DNA of 64,000 nt from Rhizobiaceae bacterium (GTDB lineage Bacteria > Pseudomonadota > Alphaproteobacteria > Rhizobiales > Rhizobiaceae): positions 310,001-374,000 of the forward strand of contig JAMLJB010000001.1 of NCBI GenBank assembly GCA_023953835.1, in the 5' to 3' direction. A model generated the notes under the pieces. That model worked only from the letters and a program-made list of their open reading frames with translations. It was not told where the DNA came from and made no database searches. Positions 27,718 through 35,868 of the stretch are shown here, piece after piece. A program made the position numbers and the translations under genes. Numbering within the stretch: the stretch's first letter is position 1; the number at the start of each line of letters is the position of its first letter.

Positions 27718-28671
27718 ATGGATGATGTCCCGGCCTCGGCCTCGCGGGTCGGCGACAGGCCGTTGACCGGAATTTTGTTCAAGGTCGCATCGGTCGCTAT
27801 TTTCGTCTCCATGCAGTCTTTCATCAAGGCGTCCGGCGACGTGCCGGCCGGCCAGATCGTCTTCTTTCGTTCCTTCTTCGCGATCTTCCCGATCCTGCTG
27901 TTTCTTGGCTATCAAGGGGAACTGCGCAACGGTTTCAAGACCGACCGACCGATCGGCCACATCTATCGCGGCGTCATCGGCGTCGTGGCAATGGGTCTGG
28001 GGTTCTTCGCGTTGACCCGCCTCCCCCTGCCCGAGGCTATCGCACTCAACTATGCGCAACCTCTGCTGGTCGTCGCGTTCAGCGCAATATTTCTGGGAGA
28101 GCCTGTTCGCGCCTACCGTTGGGGTGCTGTTGTCTTGGGATTGATCGGCGTGGTGATCGTGTCCTGGCCGAAACTGTCCGTGCTGGGCGGAAGCGGCCTC
28201 GGAAACCGGGAAATCACGGGCGTGGCCGCCGCACTCCTTGCTGCCGCCTTTTCCGCAGTAGCCATGCTTCAGATCCGGAACCTTGTCACTACGGAGACGA
28301 GTGCGACCATAGTGCTCTGGTTCTCCACTTCGGCGAGCCTTATCGCCTTGTTCACGATTCCCTTCGGCTGGGCTTCCCTCAGCGGTCAGCAGATCGTCTT
28401 CCTCGTGCTTGCTGGGGTTTGCGGCGGTGTCGCCCAGATCTTCATGACGGAGGGGTACAGGTACGCCCAGGCTTCCACAATTGCGCCCTTCGAATACACC
28501 TCCCTCATCCTTGGCCTAGCCATCGGCTACGCCGTTTTCGCCGAAGTGCCAACCGTTCACATGATCATTGGCGGCTTGATCGTTATCGGTTCCGGTATTT
28601 TCATCATCTGGCGGGAACGGCAGTTGGGGCTACAAAGAGGGCGTGCGCGAAAAGTCACACCACCCCAATAA
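27718..28671 (+). CDS. DMT superfamily (EamA) permease
   Basis: A 317-residue protein with about ten membrane segments in two EamA repeats. Telling stretches are DVPAGQIVFFRSFFAIFPILLFL in the first and YTSLILGLAIGYAVFAEVPTVHMIIGGLIVIGSGIFII in the second. DMT permeases move small metabolites in or out by exchange or proton coupling; relatives of this kind include the S-adenosylmethionine/metabolite exporters of alphaproteobacteria. Its start, five bases after the molybdenum hydroxylase stop and behind AAAGGATAGAG, suggests it is translated from the same message and may carry that enzyme's substrate or product. Confidence 0.88.
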   Translation: MDDVPASASRVGDRPLTGILFKVASVAIFVSMQSFIKASGDVPAGQIVFFRSFFAIFPILLFLGYQGELRNGFKTDRPIGHIYRGVIGVVAMGLGFFALTRLPLPEAIALNYAQPLLVVAFSAIFLGEPVRAYRWGAVVLGLIGVVIVSWPKLSVLGGSGLGNREITGVAAALLAAAFSAVAMLQIRNLVTTETSATIVLWFSTSASLIALFTIPFGWASLSGQQIVFLVLAGVCGGVAQIFMTEGYRYAQASTIAPFEYTSLILGLAIGYAVFAEVPTVHMIIGGLIVIGSGIFIIWRERQLGLQRGRARKVTPPQ

Positions 28672-28788
28672 AGGCAGGAGCCGGAGCCCGCTGGGATCGT
28701 ACGTGTAACCAATCGTTAACCTTAAAGGTTCCCAACTTGGTCGCATGTGTTACGGTACCCATGGAATATGGGGAGAGGGTGGAATCTT

Positions 28789-30747
28789 ATGATTCGGGCA
28801 GCGGCAGCGGGGCCGATGCTCGGTAAGACCGGCAGGCAGCGCAACAACAAGAAAAACAATTCGCAGCTTACCCCGGTCTCATCGATGCGAGGCTTTTGGG
28901 GATTGATGAGAGCCTACTGGCTCTCGGATCGTTGGAAAGAAGCCTGGGGCATGACCCTGGCCATTGCCGTGCTGACGGCTGTCTCCAGCAAGATGGGCGT
29001 GTGGTGGGCCGAATATTCCGCCGAACTCGTCAACTCAATCGCTTATTTCCACAGCCCGCACAATGCGGCGCCCCTCGACAACCTGCTGACGGCTGCGGGA
29101 ATGCTGGTGCTGGTCACCTTCGCCAAGGATGTCGGCGTGATCGGCATTCGCCACCTGTTTTCCTCGACGCTGCACCGCAAATGGCGCGGCTGGCTAAACA
29201 GCCGGTTCAACGAAGCGCTGCTGGACGACAATCACACGCACTTCCATTTGCAGCATGAGGGCAAGGAAGCCGGCCTTGCCAGCCCTGCCCCCGACAATAT
29301 CGACCAACGCGTGCAGGACTCCATCAAGCAGATGACGGGCGGGGCCATCGGGCTGGCCATGGGCATACTGGGCGTCGTCACCTCGCTCTACTTCGTCGGC
29401 ATGAAGCTGATCGAAACCTCGACGGTCGTCATCGGCTTCGAATTTCTGGGCGTCTATGGCAGCGCGATCCTCGCATTCGCAGCCATTGTCGTTTACGTGC
29501 CGCTCAACACCTGGATCGCGCTCAGGCTGGGACGCATCCTCGAACGACTGACCATTGCGATCCAGCAGGCGGAAGCTACCTATCGCGGCGAACTGACGAC
29601 TTTCCTGCGGCGATCGTTTCAGGTGGCGGCATCGGGCGGCGAAACGGTGCAAAGGCAGATGCATGCCCGGCTGTACGACGACATCGATCGCACCTGGTCG
29701 AAGTTGAACATCTTCAATTCCAGCTACGAATCGTTCGAACGCATCTACAATTTCCTCGGCGCGCGTGTGGTGGCCTATGCGCCGCTGCTGCTACCCTACA
29801 TGCAGGGCAGCATCGGGCTGAAGTCCTACATCACCGGGGCTGAACTGATAAATTCGCTGATCGGCCAGTTCTCGTGGTTCATCCGCGTCATGCCGGAGAT
29901 CGCCAATCTCAGGGCAAATGTGCGGCGCATCACGGACCTTGCCGAAGCCATTGAGACCGTGCAGCAGCCGACCGAGTTCTACCGCAATACGGGCCGTAGC
30001 GACTTCCGCTTCAACAGGCAGGAAGATGTGTTCGCCCTCACCGTCCGCAAGCTGGAACTGCTGCACGAGGGTGCAAGCGCCGAGCCGTTCGTGACCGCGC
30101 AGGAACTTCGCTTCCTGCCGGGTGAGTGGACCTTCGTGCAGGGCGAATCCGGTTGCGGCAAGACCAGTTTCATGAAGGCGATCAACGGCCTGTGGCCGCA
30201 CGGCGTGGGCGAAGTTACCGTCAAGGAGGGCCTGCGTGTGTTCTACGCGGCGCAGGACGTCAAGCTTCCCAAGCTGACCTTGAAGGAACTGGTTTGCCTG
30301 CCGGAGACCGAGGAACCGCATACCGATGCGCGTGTCGCGGCGGCCCTGCACCGCGCGGGCCTTGGCGAGTTCATCGAATATCTGGGCAGTTTCGCCCGTG
30401 AGGGTAAATCCTGGGACGACACGCTCTCAGGTGGCCAGAAGCAGAAGCTTGTGCTGGCGCGAATCCTGCTGCATCGCCCGGGGCTGCTCTTCCTTGACGA
30501 GGCCACAGGCGCGCTCGATCCTTCCGCCAAGATCGCCTACCATCAGGCGATCAAGGACGGATGTCCCGGCGCAACGGTGGTGAGCGTCATGCATGAAGCT
30601 CATCCGCCGCGTTCGGGAACCGGCTCACCCTTCTACGACAGTGTGGTCCGCTTCATCGACGGCATCGCGGTCAAGGAAGCGCTTGGCCAGCGCACCGGCG
30701 CAGAACTCAGGCTGGTTTCCTCGCAAACGAAGCCGCTGGCCGTTTAG
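28789..30747 (+). CDS. ABC transporter, fused permease/ATPase of the YddA/BacA-like (SbmA-fold) family
   Basis: A 652-residue fused exporter half. The N-terminal ~400 residues form a six-helix SbmA/BacA-type membrane domain (RHLFSSTLHRKWRGWLNSRFNEALL; LNIFNSSYESFERIYNFLGARVVAYAPLL). The ATPase has Walker A GESGCGKTS near 453-461, signature LSGGQKQKLVLARILL near 547, and Walker B LLFLDEATGALDP. In rhizobia the BacA fold handles peptides and very-long-chain fatty acid modification; YddA-type fusions likewise are linked to peptide or cobalamin uptake. The substrate here is unknown. I start at ATG 28789 behind GGAGAGGGTGGA. Confidence 0.88.
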   Translation: MIRAAAAGPMLGKTGRQRNNKKNNSQLTPVSSMRGFWGLMRAYWLSDRWKEAWGMTLAIAVLTAVSSKMGVWWAEYSAELVNSIAYFHSPHNAAPLDNLLTAAGMLVLVTFAKDVGVIGIRHLFSSTLHRKWRGWLNSRFNEALLDDNHTHFHLQHEGKEAGLASPAPDNIDQRVQDSIKQMTGGAIGLAMGILGVVTSLYFVGMKLIETSTVVIGFEFLGVYGSAILAFAAIVVYVPLNTWIALRLGRILERLTIAIQQAEATYRGELTTFLRRSFQVAASGGETVQRQMHARLYDDIDRTWSKLNIFNSSYESFERIYNFLGARVVAYAPLLLPYMQGSIGLKSYITGAELINSLIGQFSWFIRVMPEIANLRANVRRITDLAEAIETVQQPTEFYRNTGRSDFRFNRQEDVFALTVRKLELLHEGASAEPFVTAQELRFLPGEWTFVQGESGCGKTSFMKAINGLWPHGVGEVTVKEGLRVFYAAQDVKLPKLTLKELVCLPETEEPHTDARVAAALHRAGLGEFIEYLGSFAREGKSWDDTLSGGQKQKLVLARILLHRPGLLFLDEATGALDPSAKIAYHQAIKDGCPGATVVSVMHEAHPPRSGTGSPFYDSVVRFIDGIAVKEALGQRTGAELRLVSSQTKPLAV

Positions 30748-31556
30748 CCAAGCTTCGCCTTGACCTCCAGGAAATCGCGCCATGCGAGCTTCTTGTGCGC
30801 GGGTGTGCGCAGCAGATAGGCCGGGTGCAAACTTGGCATGGCCGGGATTTCGACGCCCGACGGAGTGGTGAACACCCGCCAGTTCCCACGCAGCCGCGTG
30901 ATCGCTTCGGTTGTGCGCAGCAATGTCCGCGAAGACGGCGCGCCGAGGGTGACAAGCACCTTCGGGGCGGCAAGCTCGATCTGGCGTTCGATGAACGGGC
31001 GGCAGATTTCAGTTTCGATGGGCGTCGGCGTGCGGTTGCCCGGCGGTCGCCAGGGTATGACATTGGCGATATAGGCGCTCGTGCGGTCGCGCCCGATGGC
31101 GGCAAGCATCCGGTTTAGCAATTGCCCCGAGCGGCCCACGAACGGCAGGCCCTCAATGTCCTCATCCCTGCCCGGCGCTTCGCCGACCAGCATCAGGTCT
31201 GCATCCGGGTTGCCGTCGGCGAATACGAGGTTCTTCGCGGTCAGGCGCAGGTTGCAGCCCTCGAATGAGGCCATCGCCGCGCGCAGTTCGTCCAGCGTGG
31301 TTGCTGCCGACGCCAGCTCACGCGCGAGCTTTGCCTGTCCCTCGTCCGGCACTGCCGGGGCGGATTGCGCGGCGCGCGCGGGCTCAGGTGGAGCCGACTG
31401 CGCAGTCGGCCCTTGCTGCGGCGGCTTTGCCCGGCGCGCCGTGCTTGCGGCGAACCGGTCCACCGGTTCTTCGGAAAGCGGCTCGTCTACGCCCGCCTCG
31501 GCATAGAAGGCGAGCAGGTCCGCGAGACTGGACGGCTTGTCGGTTGAGGGAGTCAT
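30744..31556 (-). CDS. Uracil-DNA glycosylase, family 4-like but lacking two Fe-S cysteines
   Basis: A 270-residue protein that should excise uracil from DNA. Motif A GEAPGRDEDIEGLPFVGRSGQLL lies near residues 125-147 and motif B SLHPAYLLR near the C-terminus. About 90 Pro/Ala-rich residues precede the domain. In family 4 enzymes a 4Fe-4S cluster is held by CxxC, KCRPP and a later Cys. Here these positions read FEGC (Phe98, Cys101), PWRPP (Trp169) and EICRPF (Cys185), so two of the four ligands are lost and a cluster is unlikely. A Fe-S-free relative has been described from Bradyrhizobium. Start uncertain (31556 ATG or 31592 TTG). It converges with the ABC gene, overlapping by four bases. Confidence 0.9.
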   Translation of the reverse strand: MTPSTDKPSSLADLLAFYAEAGVDEPLSEEPVDRFAASTARRAKPPQQGPTAQSAPPEPARAAQSAPAVPDEGQAKLARELASAATTLDELRAAMASFEGCNLRLTAKNLVFADGNPDADLMLVGEAPGRDEDIEGLPFVGRSGQLLNRMLAAIGRDRTSAYIANVIPWRPPGNRTPTPIETEICRPFIERQIELAAPKVLVTLGAPSSRTLLRTTEAITRLRGNWRVFTTPSGVEIPAMPSLHPAYLLRTPAHKKLAWRDFLEVKAKLG

Positions 31557-31593
31557 AACGCACACCATTGGCGCGCCAACGCTGAAATGCAAG

Positions 31594-32220
31594 TCATGAG
31601 GAGGGTATGCGCGGGTCCTGCACGAGGTAAAACGTCCAGCGCGGCGTGAAATCGGTCAGCGCAAAGGAAAATGCCGCGCTCGCATTCGGATCGACCTTTC
31701 CCTCGGTGAAGCGCAGCCGGTCATAAGGCTCGAAATCCCGGCTGAACCGGACAAATCCGGTTGAGCCGATAAAGTCCGTATTGTCCTGCCTCTGGTCGAA
31801 CGACAGGCCGTCGCTGAAGATCGAAGGCCGGTGCAATATTTCCTGAAGCTCGAACTCGAACTCGATCCAAGGCTGGCCGCTCGTGTTGCGGATCGACAGT
31901 CTCAAATGCAAAGCCGACGTCGCGAGGTTCCCTGCCACCGAGTCCGGAAGCGATGCGCCCGAAGATCGTATGACCATCGTGACCGGACTTGAGGATTGCA
32001 GTTCCTCGTCGACGACAATCGGGTCCTCGCGCGTCCCTGCTCCGCTGATGCCCCTGATCGTGAAACCGCCCATTTCATCGGAAAACGTGAAATTGCCCGC
32101 CCGCCAGACCTGCTGGTCCGATCGCGCGGGGATAACTGCGGCGGCAAGGGCTGCGATCGCGGCAATCGCGGCCACCCAGCAAGCGCCATTCGGTCCGGCC
32201 TGTTGGTCCGTCTCCTCCAT
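31594..32220 (-). CDS. Hypothetical exported or membrane-anchored protein
   Basis: A protein of about 208 residues with one N-terminal hydrophobic segment (CWVAAIAAIAALAAAVIPA) and a periplasm-facing beta-rich remainder (VTMVIRSSGASLPDS, LHLRLSIRNTSGQPWIEFEFELQEI, TDFTPRWTFYLVQDP). No known family. The open frame extends to 32394; I take the ATG at 32220 because the upstream residues are basic and unlike an export signal, but 32238 is also possible. It lies upstream of and in line with the uracil-DNA glycosylase gene. Confidence 0.6.
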   Translation of the reverse strand: MEETDQQAGPNGACWVAAIAAIAALAAAVIPARSDQQVWRAGNFTFSDEMGGFTIRGISGAGTREDPIVVDEELQSSSPVTMVIRSSGASLPDSVAGNLATSALHLRLSIRNTSGQPWIEFEFELQEILHRPSIFSDGLSFDQRQDNTDFIGSTGFVRFSRDFEPYDRLRFTEGKVDPNASAAFSFALTDFTPRWTFYLVQDPRIPSS

Positions 32221-32441
32221 TCGTCCAGTATGCCGCATCTCCCGCCGATTGAAATGCCTATTCAATCGCGGCGCTTCTTGTTGACGTTTACGTAAGAGGT
32301 ATTTAATTGTGACATCTTCGGCGTCGTGCGTGGCTCGAAAGATGACAGCGTTGTTGCGCTGACCTTCTGTTTGATGCATCAGCACCATGCGCAATCAACT
32401 GGGCATGCTGCCAGCCACAAAGCCAGCGGGAGGCTATCGGG

Positions 32442-34121
32442 ATGAGTGAGATCGAACGCGAAAGCATGGAGTTCGACGTCGTGGTCGTCGGCGCAGGCCC
32501 CGCCGGTCTGGCGGCGGCGATCCGGCTGAAGCAGGTCAATCCCGAGCTTTCCGTGGTGGTCCTCGAAAAGGGCGGCGAGGTTGGCGCGCACATCCTTTCC
32601 GGCGCGGTCGTGGACCCGATCGGCGTCGACAGGCTGCTTCCCGACTGGCGCGAAGATGCGGAGCACCCGTTCAGGACGCCGGTCACTGCCGATCATTTTC
32701 TGGTGCTCGGGCCTGCGGGCAGCGTGACGCTTCCCAATTTTGCGATGCCGCCGCTGATGAACAACCACGGCAACTACATCGTTTCGCTGGGCAATGTCTG
32801 CAAATGGCTGGCAATGAAGGCCGAGGCGCTCGGTGTGGAAATCTATCCGGGGTTCGCCGCTGCCGGCCTGCTCTACAACGAAGCAGGCGCTGTTACCGGC
32901 GTCTATACAGGCGACATGGGCCTCGAGAAGGACGGCACGCCCGGACCGAACTACGCGCCCGGAATGGCGCTGATGGGCAAATATGTGCTGATCGGCGAAG
33001 GCGCACGCGGCTCGCTCGCAAAGCAGCTCATCGCGAAATACAACCTCTCGGACGGTCGCGACCCCGGCAAGTTCGGCATCGGCCTCAAGGAACTGTGGCA
33101 GGTCGAGCCAAACAAGCACCGGCCCGGCCTCGTCCAGCACTCGTTCGGCTGGCCGCTCGACATGAAGACCGGCGGCGGCTCGTTCCTCTATCATTTCGAC
33201 GACAATCTGGTTGCTGTCGGCTTCGTCGTGCACCTGAACTACCGGAACCCCTATCTCTCGCCCTTCGAAGAGTTCCAGCGTTTCAAGACGCATCCGCGCA
33301 TCCGCGAGACCTTCGAGGGTGGCAAGCGCCTCAGCTACGGCGCGCGCGCGATTACGGAAGGCGGCTGGCAATCGGTGCCGAAACTCTCCTTCCCGGGCGG
33401 CGCGCTCATCGGCTGCTCGGCGGGCCTCGTCAATGTGCCGCGCATCAAGGGTTCGCACAATGCGGTGCTGTCGGGCATGCTGGCCGCCGAACACATCGCT
33501 CAGGCGATTGCGGATGGCCGCGCAAACGACGAACCTGTTTCGTATGAACAGGCGTGGCGCGGCAGCGACATCGGCAAGGATCTGAAGAGGGTTCGCAACG
33601 TCAAGCCGCTATGGTCGCGGCTCGGCACGTTGGGCGGCGTTGCGCTGGGTGGGCTGGACATGTGGTGCAACACGCTGTTCGGCGTTTCGCCCTTCGGCAC
33701 ACTCTCCCACGGCAAGGCGGACTATGCGACCCTGCAACCCGCCTCCAACTTCAACAAGATCGCCTATCCCAAGCCGGACGGCGTGCTGACCTTCGACCGC
33801 CTGTCATCCGTGTTCCTGTCGGGCACGAACCATGAGGAAGACCAGCCTGTGCATCTCCAGGTCAAAGACATGGATTTGCAGGTGCGTTCCGAACACGACG
33901 TGTTTGCGGGACCTTCGACGCGCTATTGTCCGGCGGGCGTATACGAATGGGTGGACAAGGACGGCAATGCCGCTGCCGATCCATCGGCGAAGGATGTGCG
34001 GTTCGTCATCAACGCGCAGAACTGCGTGCACTGCAAGACCTGCGACATCAAGGATCCCAACCAGAACATCAACTGGGTGCCGCCGCAGGGCGGCGAAGGA
34101 CCAGTTTACTCGAACATGTGA
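32442..34121 (+). CDS. etfD: Electron transfer flavoprotein-ubiquinone oxidoreductase
   Basis: A 559-residue inner-membrane-associated enzyme that passes electrons from ETF, and thus from acyl-CoA dehydrogenases such as LiuA, to ubiquinone. The N-terminal FAD motif is VVVGAGPAGLAAAIRL. The quinone/membrane region includes GWPLDMKTGGGSFLYHF and GCSAGLVNVPRIKGSHNA. The C-terminal 4Fe-4S site has Cys near 496 (STRYCPAGVY) and NCVHCKTCDIKDPNQNI near 527-543. Length matches mitochondrial and bacterial ETF-QO of about 550 residues. GGGAGG precedes the ATG. ETF subunits are not in the window. Confidence 0.95.
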   Translation: MSEIERESMEFDVVVVGAGPAGLAAAIRLKQVNPELSVVVLEKGGEVGAHILSGAVVDPIGVDRLLPDWREDAEHPFRTPVTADHFLVLGPAGSVTLPNFAMPPLMNNHGNYIVSLGNVCKWLAMKAEALGVEIYPGFAAAGLLYNEAGAVTGVYTGDMGLEKDGTPGPNYAPGMALMGKYVLIGEGARGSLAKQLIAKYNLSDGRDPGKFGIGLKELWQVEPNKHRPGLVQHSFGWPLDMKTGGGSFLYHFDDNLVAVGFVVHLNYRNPYLSPFEEFQRFKTHPRIRETFEGGKRLSYGARAITEGGWQSVPKLSFPGGALIGCSAGLVNVPRIKGSHNAVLSGMLAAEHIAQAIADGRANDEPVSYEQAWRGSDIGKDLKRVRNVKPLWSRLGTLGGVALGGLDMWCNTLFGVSPFGTLSHGKADYATLQPASNFNKIAYPKPDGVLTFDRLSSVFLSGTNHEEDQPVHLQVKDMDLQVRSEHDVFAGPSTRYCPAGVYEWVDKDGNAAADPSAKDVRFVINAQNCVHCKTCDIKDPNQNINWVPPQGGEGPVYSNM

Positions 34122-34199
34122 CGCCCGAATGCGAAACGACTGCGTTGCCCGCCCGGCGTCAGTGTGTTTTTCTGCTTCGATCATGCTGGAGAACGACGC

Positions 34200-34790
34200 T
34201 TGCGAACGGCAATTCTGGCGTCATTGATCGTGTGTCTCGCGGGCGGCGTTTGCGCCCAGGAACGCGAGGGCATTACCGTCAAGGTGACATACTACGATAT
34301 CACGGGCGACACGCCCCGCGATATGTTCGTGTCCATGGTGAAGCGCGGCCCGAAGGACGGCTTCCGCAGCCGGGCGATCGCCCAAACCCAGTACCATACG
34401 GAATGGAACACGACGCTGAGTTCATCGAACGGCGTTTGTCGCGTCACCCGCGCCGAGCCGCGCGCAATCATCACCTATATTTATCCGAAGCAGCCATCGG
34501 GAATGAACAAGTCAACCACTGCTCGGTGGAACCGCTTCATGGCCGGAATCACGCGCCATGAACGTCAGCACGGGCGCTATGTGCGCGAGATGCTCGCGGA
34601 GGCCAGGAAGTCCATTCTCGGCATGAAAACGGAAAATGACGAAAGCTGCCGCCGCACGCGCGCAGAGATGAAAAAGCGGGTCAACCGCATCCACGACCTC
34701 TACGAGGCGAAGCAAGTCGCCTTCGACGAGCGCGAGCACAAGGATGGCGCCAATATCGACCGCCTCATCAAGGCATTCGTCGGCGACTGA
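34200..34790 (+). CDS. DUF922 secreted Zn-protease-like protein (copy 2)
   Basis: A 196-residue protein starting at TTG 34200 with GGAG upstream, giving a clean signal peptide (ILASLIVCLAGGVCA, then QEREG). It shares with copy 1 the pattern ITVKVTYYDITGDTPRDMFVSM, QTQYHTEWN, ITYIYPKQ and the putative metal site HERQHGRYVREML, then ENDESCRRTRAEM. It is a paralogue of the 19556 gene with clear divergence. Its last 91 bp overlap the convergent EEP-domain gene on the other strand. Function predicted as periplasmic metalloprotease only. Confidence 0.8.
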   Translation: MRTAILASLIVCLAGGVCAQEREGITVKVTYYDITGDTPRDMFVSMVKRGPKDGFRSRAIAQTQYHTEWNTTLSSSNGVCRVTRAEPRAIITYIYPKQPSGMNKSTTARWNRFMAGITRHERQHGRYVREMLAEARKSILGMKTENDESCRRTRAEMKKRVNRIHDLYEAKQVAFDEREHKDGANIDRLIKAFVGD

Positions 34791-35803
34791 TCGTCATCGC
34801 CCAGCCCTTGCCGTACGGTTTGCGTGCCCTGTTCCTCCTCTTCCGCTGCAATAGAAAACTCGACCAGCACGGGCAGGTGGTCTGAGCCGACGGGTTCCAG
34901 CGTGCGCGCGGAATGCACGACGATCCGCCCCTTGGTCATCACCTGATCGATGGGCAAGCCGAGAAACTTCAATCCGGCAGGCAGGATGTGATGGCCGATC
35001 CATGTCGGCCCGACATGTTCGAGCCGCGTGAAGCCGCCGAATTCCACGACCTTGCGGACGGCTGCGCTCCACGGGGCGGCGTTGAAATCGCCCGCCGCAA
35101 TCGCGGTCTCGCCCAGCAATTGCAGAAGCGGCGCGTGCTCCTCGATCATTTCCGTCTGGTCGGACGGCCAGGGCCACGGCAGATGCAGGGCCATGACATC
35201 GATCACTCTGCCGTTGAAGTCGATCTGCGCCAGCCCGATCCGGCCATTGGGGGCGCAATAGGGATTGTGGCCCTTGTCCATGGGACGCCTCGAGAGAATG
35301 AGCGTGCTGAATTTTTCCACGCGGCAATCGAGCCTGTACGGATAGGCTGCGCTGATGTGGTCGAGTTCACCCCTCCAGCGGTCGGTGACCTCCTCGAGGG
35401 TGATGACATCGGGGTATTCGCGCGCAATGAGCGCGATCACGGCCTTCGGGTCCCTGTTTCCATAGTAGGCGTTGAGTTGCAGGAGCTTGTAGACAGGCTG
35501 GTCGGGCGGCGCCGCCGATTCAGCGGCAACCGGGGACAGGAAGGGGAAGTCGGAATAGGTCGCAATCGTCGCCATCGATCCGAGCGACAGCAGAAGCGCT
35601 GCGAGCCCGTGCGCCCGATAGTTCATGCCGAACAGCGCGATGCCGCAGAGAAAAAGCAAAAGGGCGAAATGCAGCCGAAAATGCGAAAATGAATCGAATG
35701 CGGGATGAAGTCTTCCCAGGAACCCGAGCGTCAGCGCGATGCTGACGCCAAGCGCCGCAAGCAGCGCCGCGAAACGGAAGATCGGAAGCCGTGTTCGTGC
35801 CAT
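34700..35803 (-). CDS. Membrane-anchored endonuclease/exonuclease/phosphatase (EEP) family protein
   Basis: A 367-residue protein with three N-terminal membrane segments (FAALLAALGVSIALTLGFL; FALLLFLCGIALFGM; LAALLLSLGSMATIATY) and a periplasm-facing EEP domain. Catalytic stretches are LLQLNAYYG, DVITLEEVTDRW, GDFNAAPWSAAVRK and VGSDHLPVLVEF. EEP proteins with this layout hydrolyse phosphodiesters or phosphomonoesters at the envelope; the substrate is unknown. The final ~30 residues, past the catalytic domain, are encoded opposite the DUF922 gene and look poorly constrained. Confidence 0.88.
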   Translation of the reverse strand: MARTRLPIFRFAALLAALGVSIALTLGFLGRLHPAFDSFSHFRLHFALLLFLCGIALFGMNYRAHGLAALLLSLGSMATIATYSDFPFLSPVAAESAAPPDQPVYKLLQLNAYYGNRDPKAVIALIAREYPDVITLEEVTDRWRGELDHISAAYPYRLDCRVEKFSTLILSRRPMDKGHNPYCAPNGRIGLAQIDFNGRVIDVMALHLPWPWPSDQTEMIEEHAPLLQLLGETAIAAGDFNAAPWSAAVRKVVEFGGFTRLEHVGPTWIGHHILPAGLKFLGLPIDQVMTKGRIVVHSARTLEPVGSDHLPVLVEFSIAAEEEEQGTQTVRQGLGDDDQSPTNALMRRSILAPSLCSRSSKATCFAS

Positions 35804-35868
35804 CGCCGTTCATAGCCACAAAATTGCATCCAGATCATGAACATACGGGAATCTTCACGCTCGGACAC

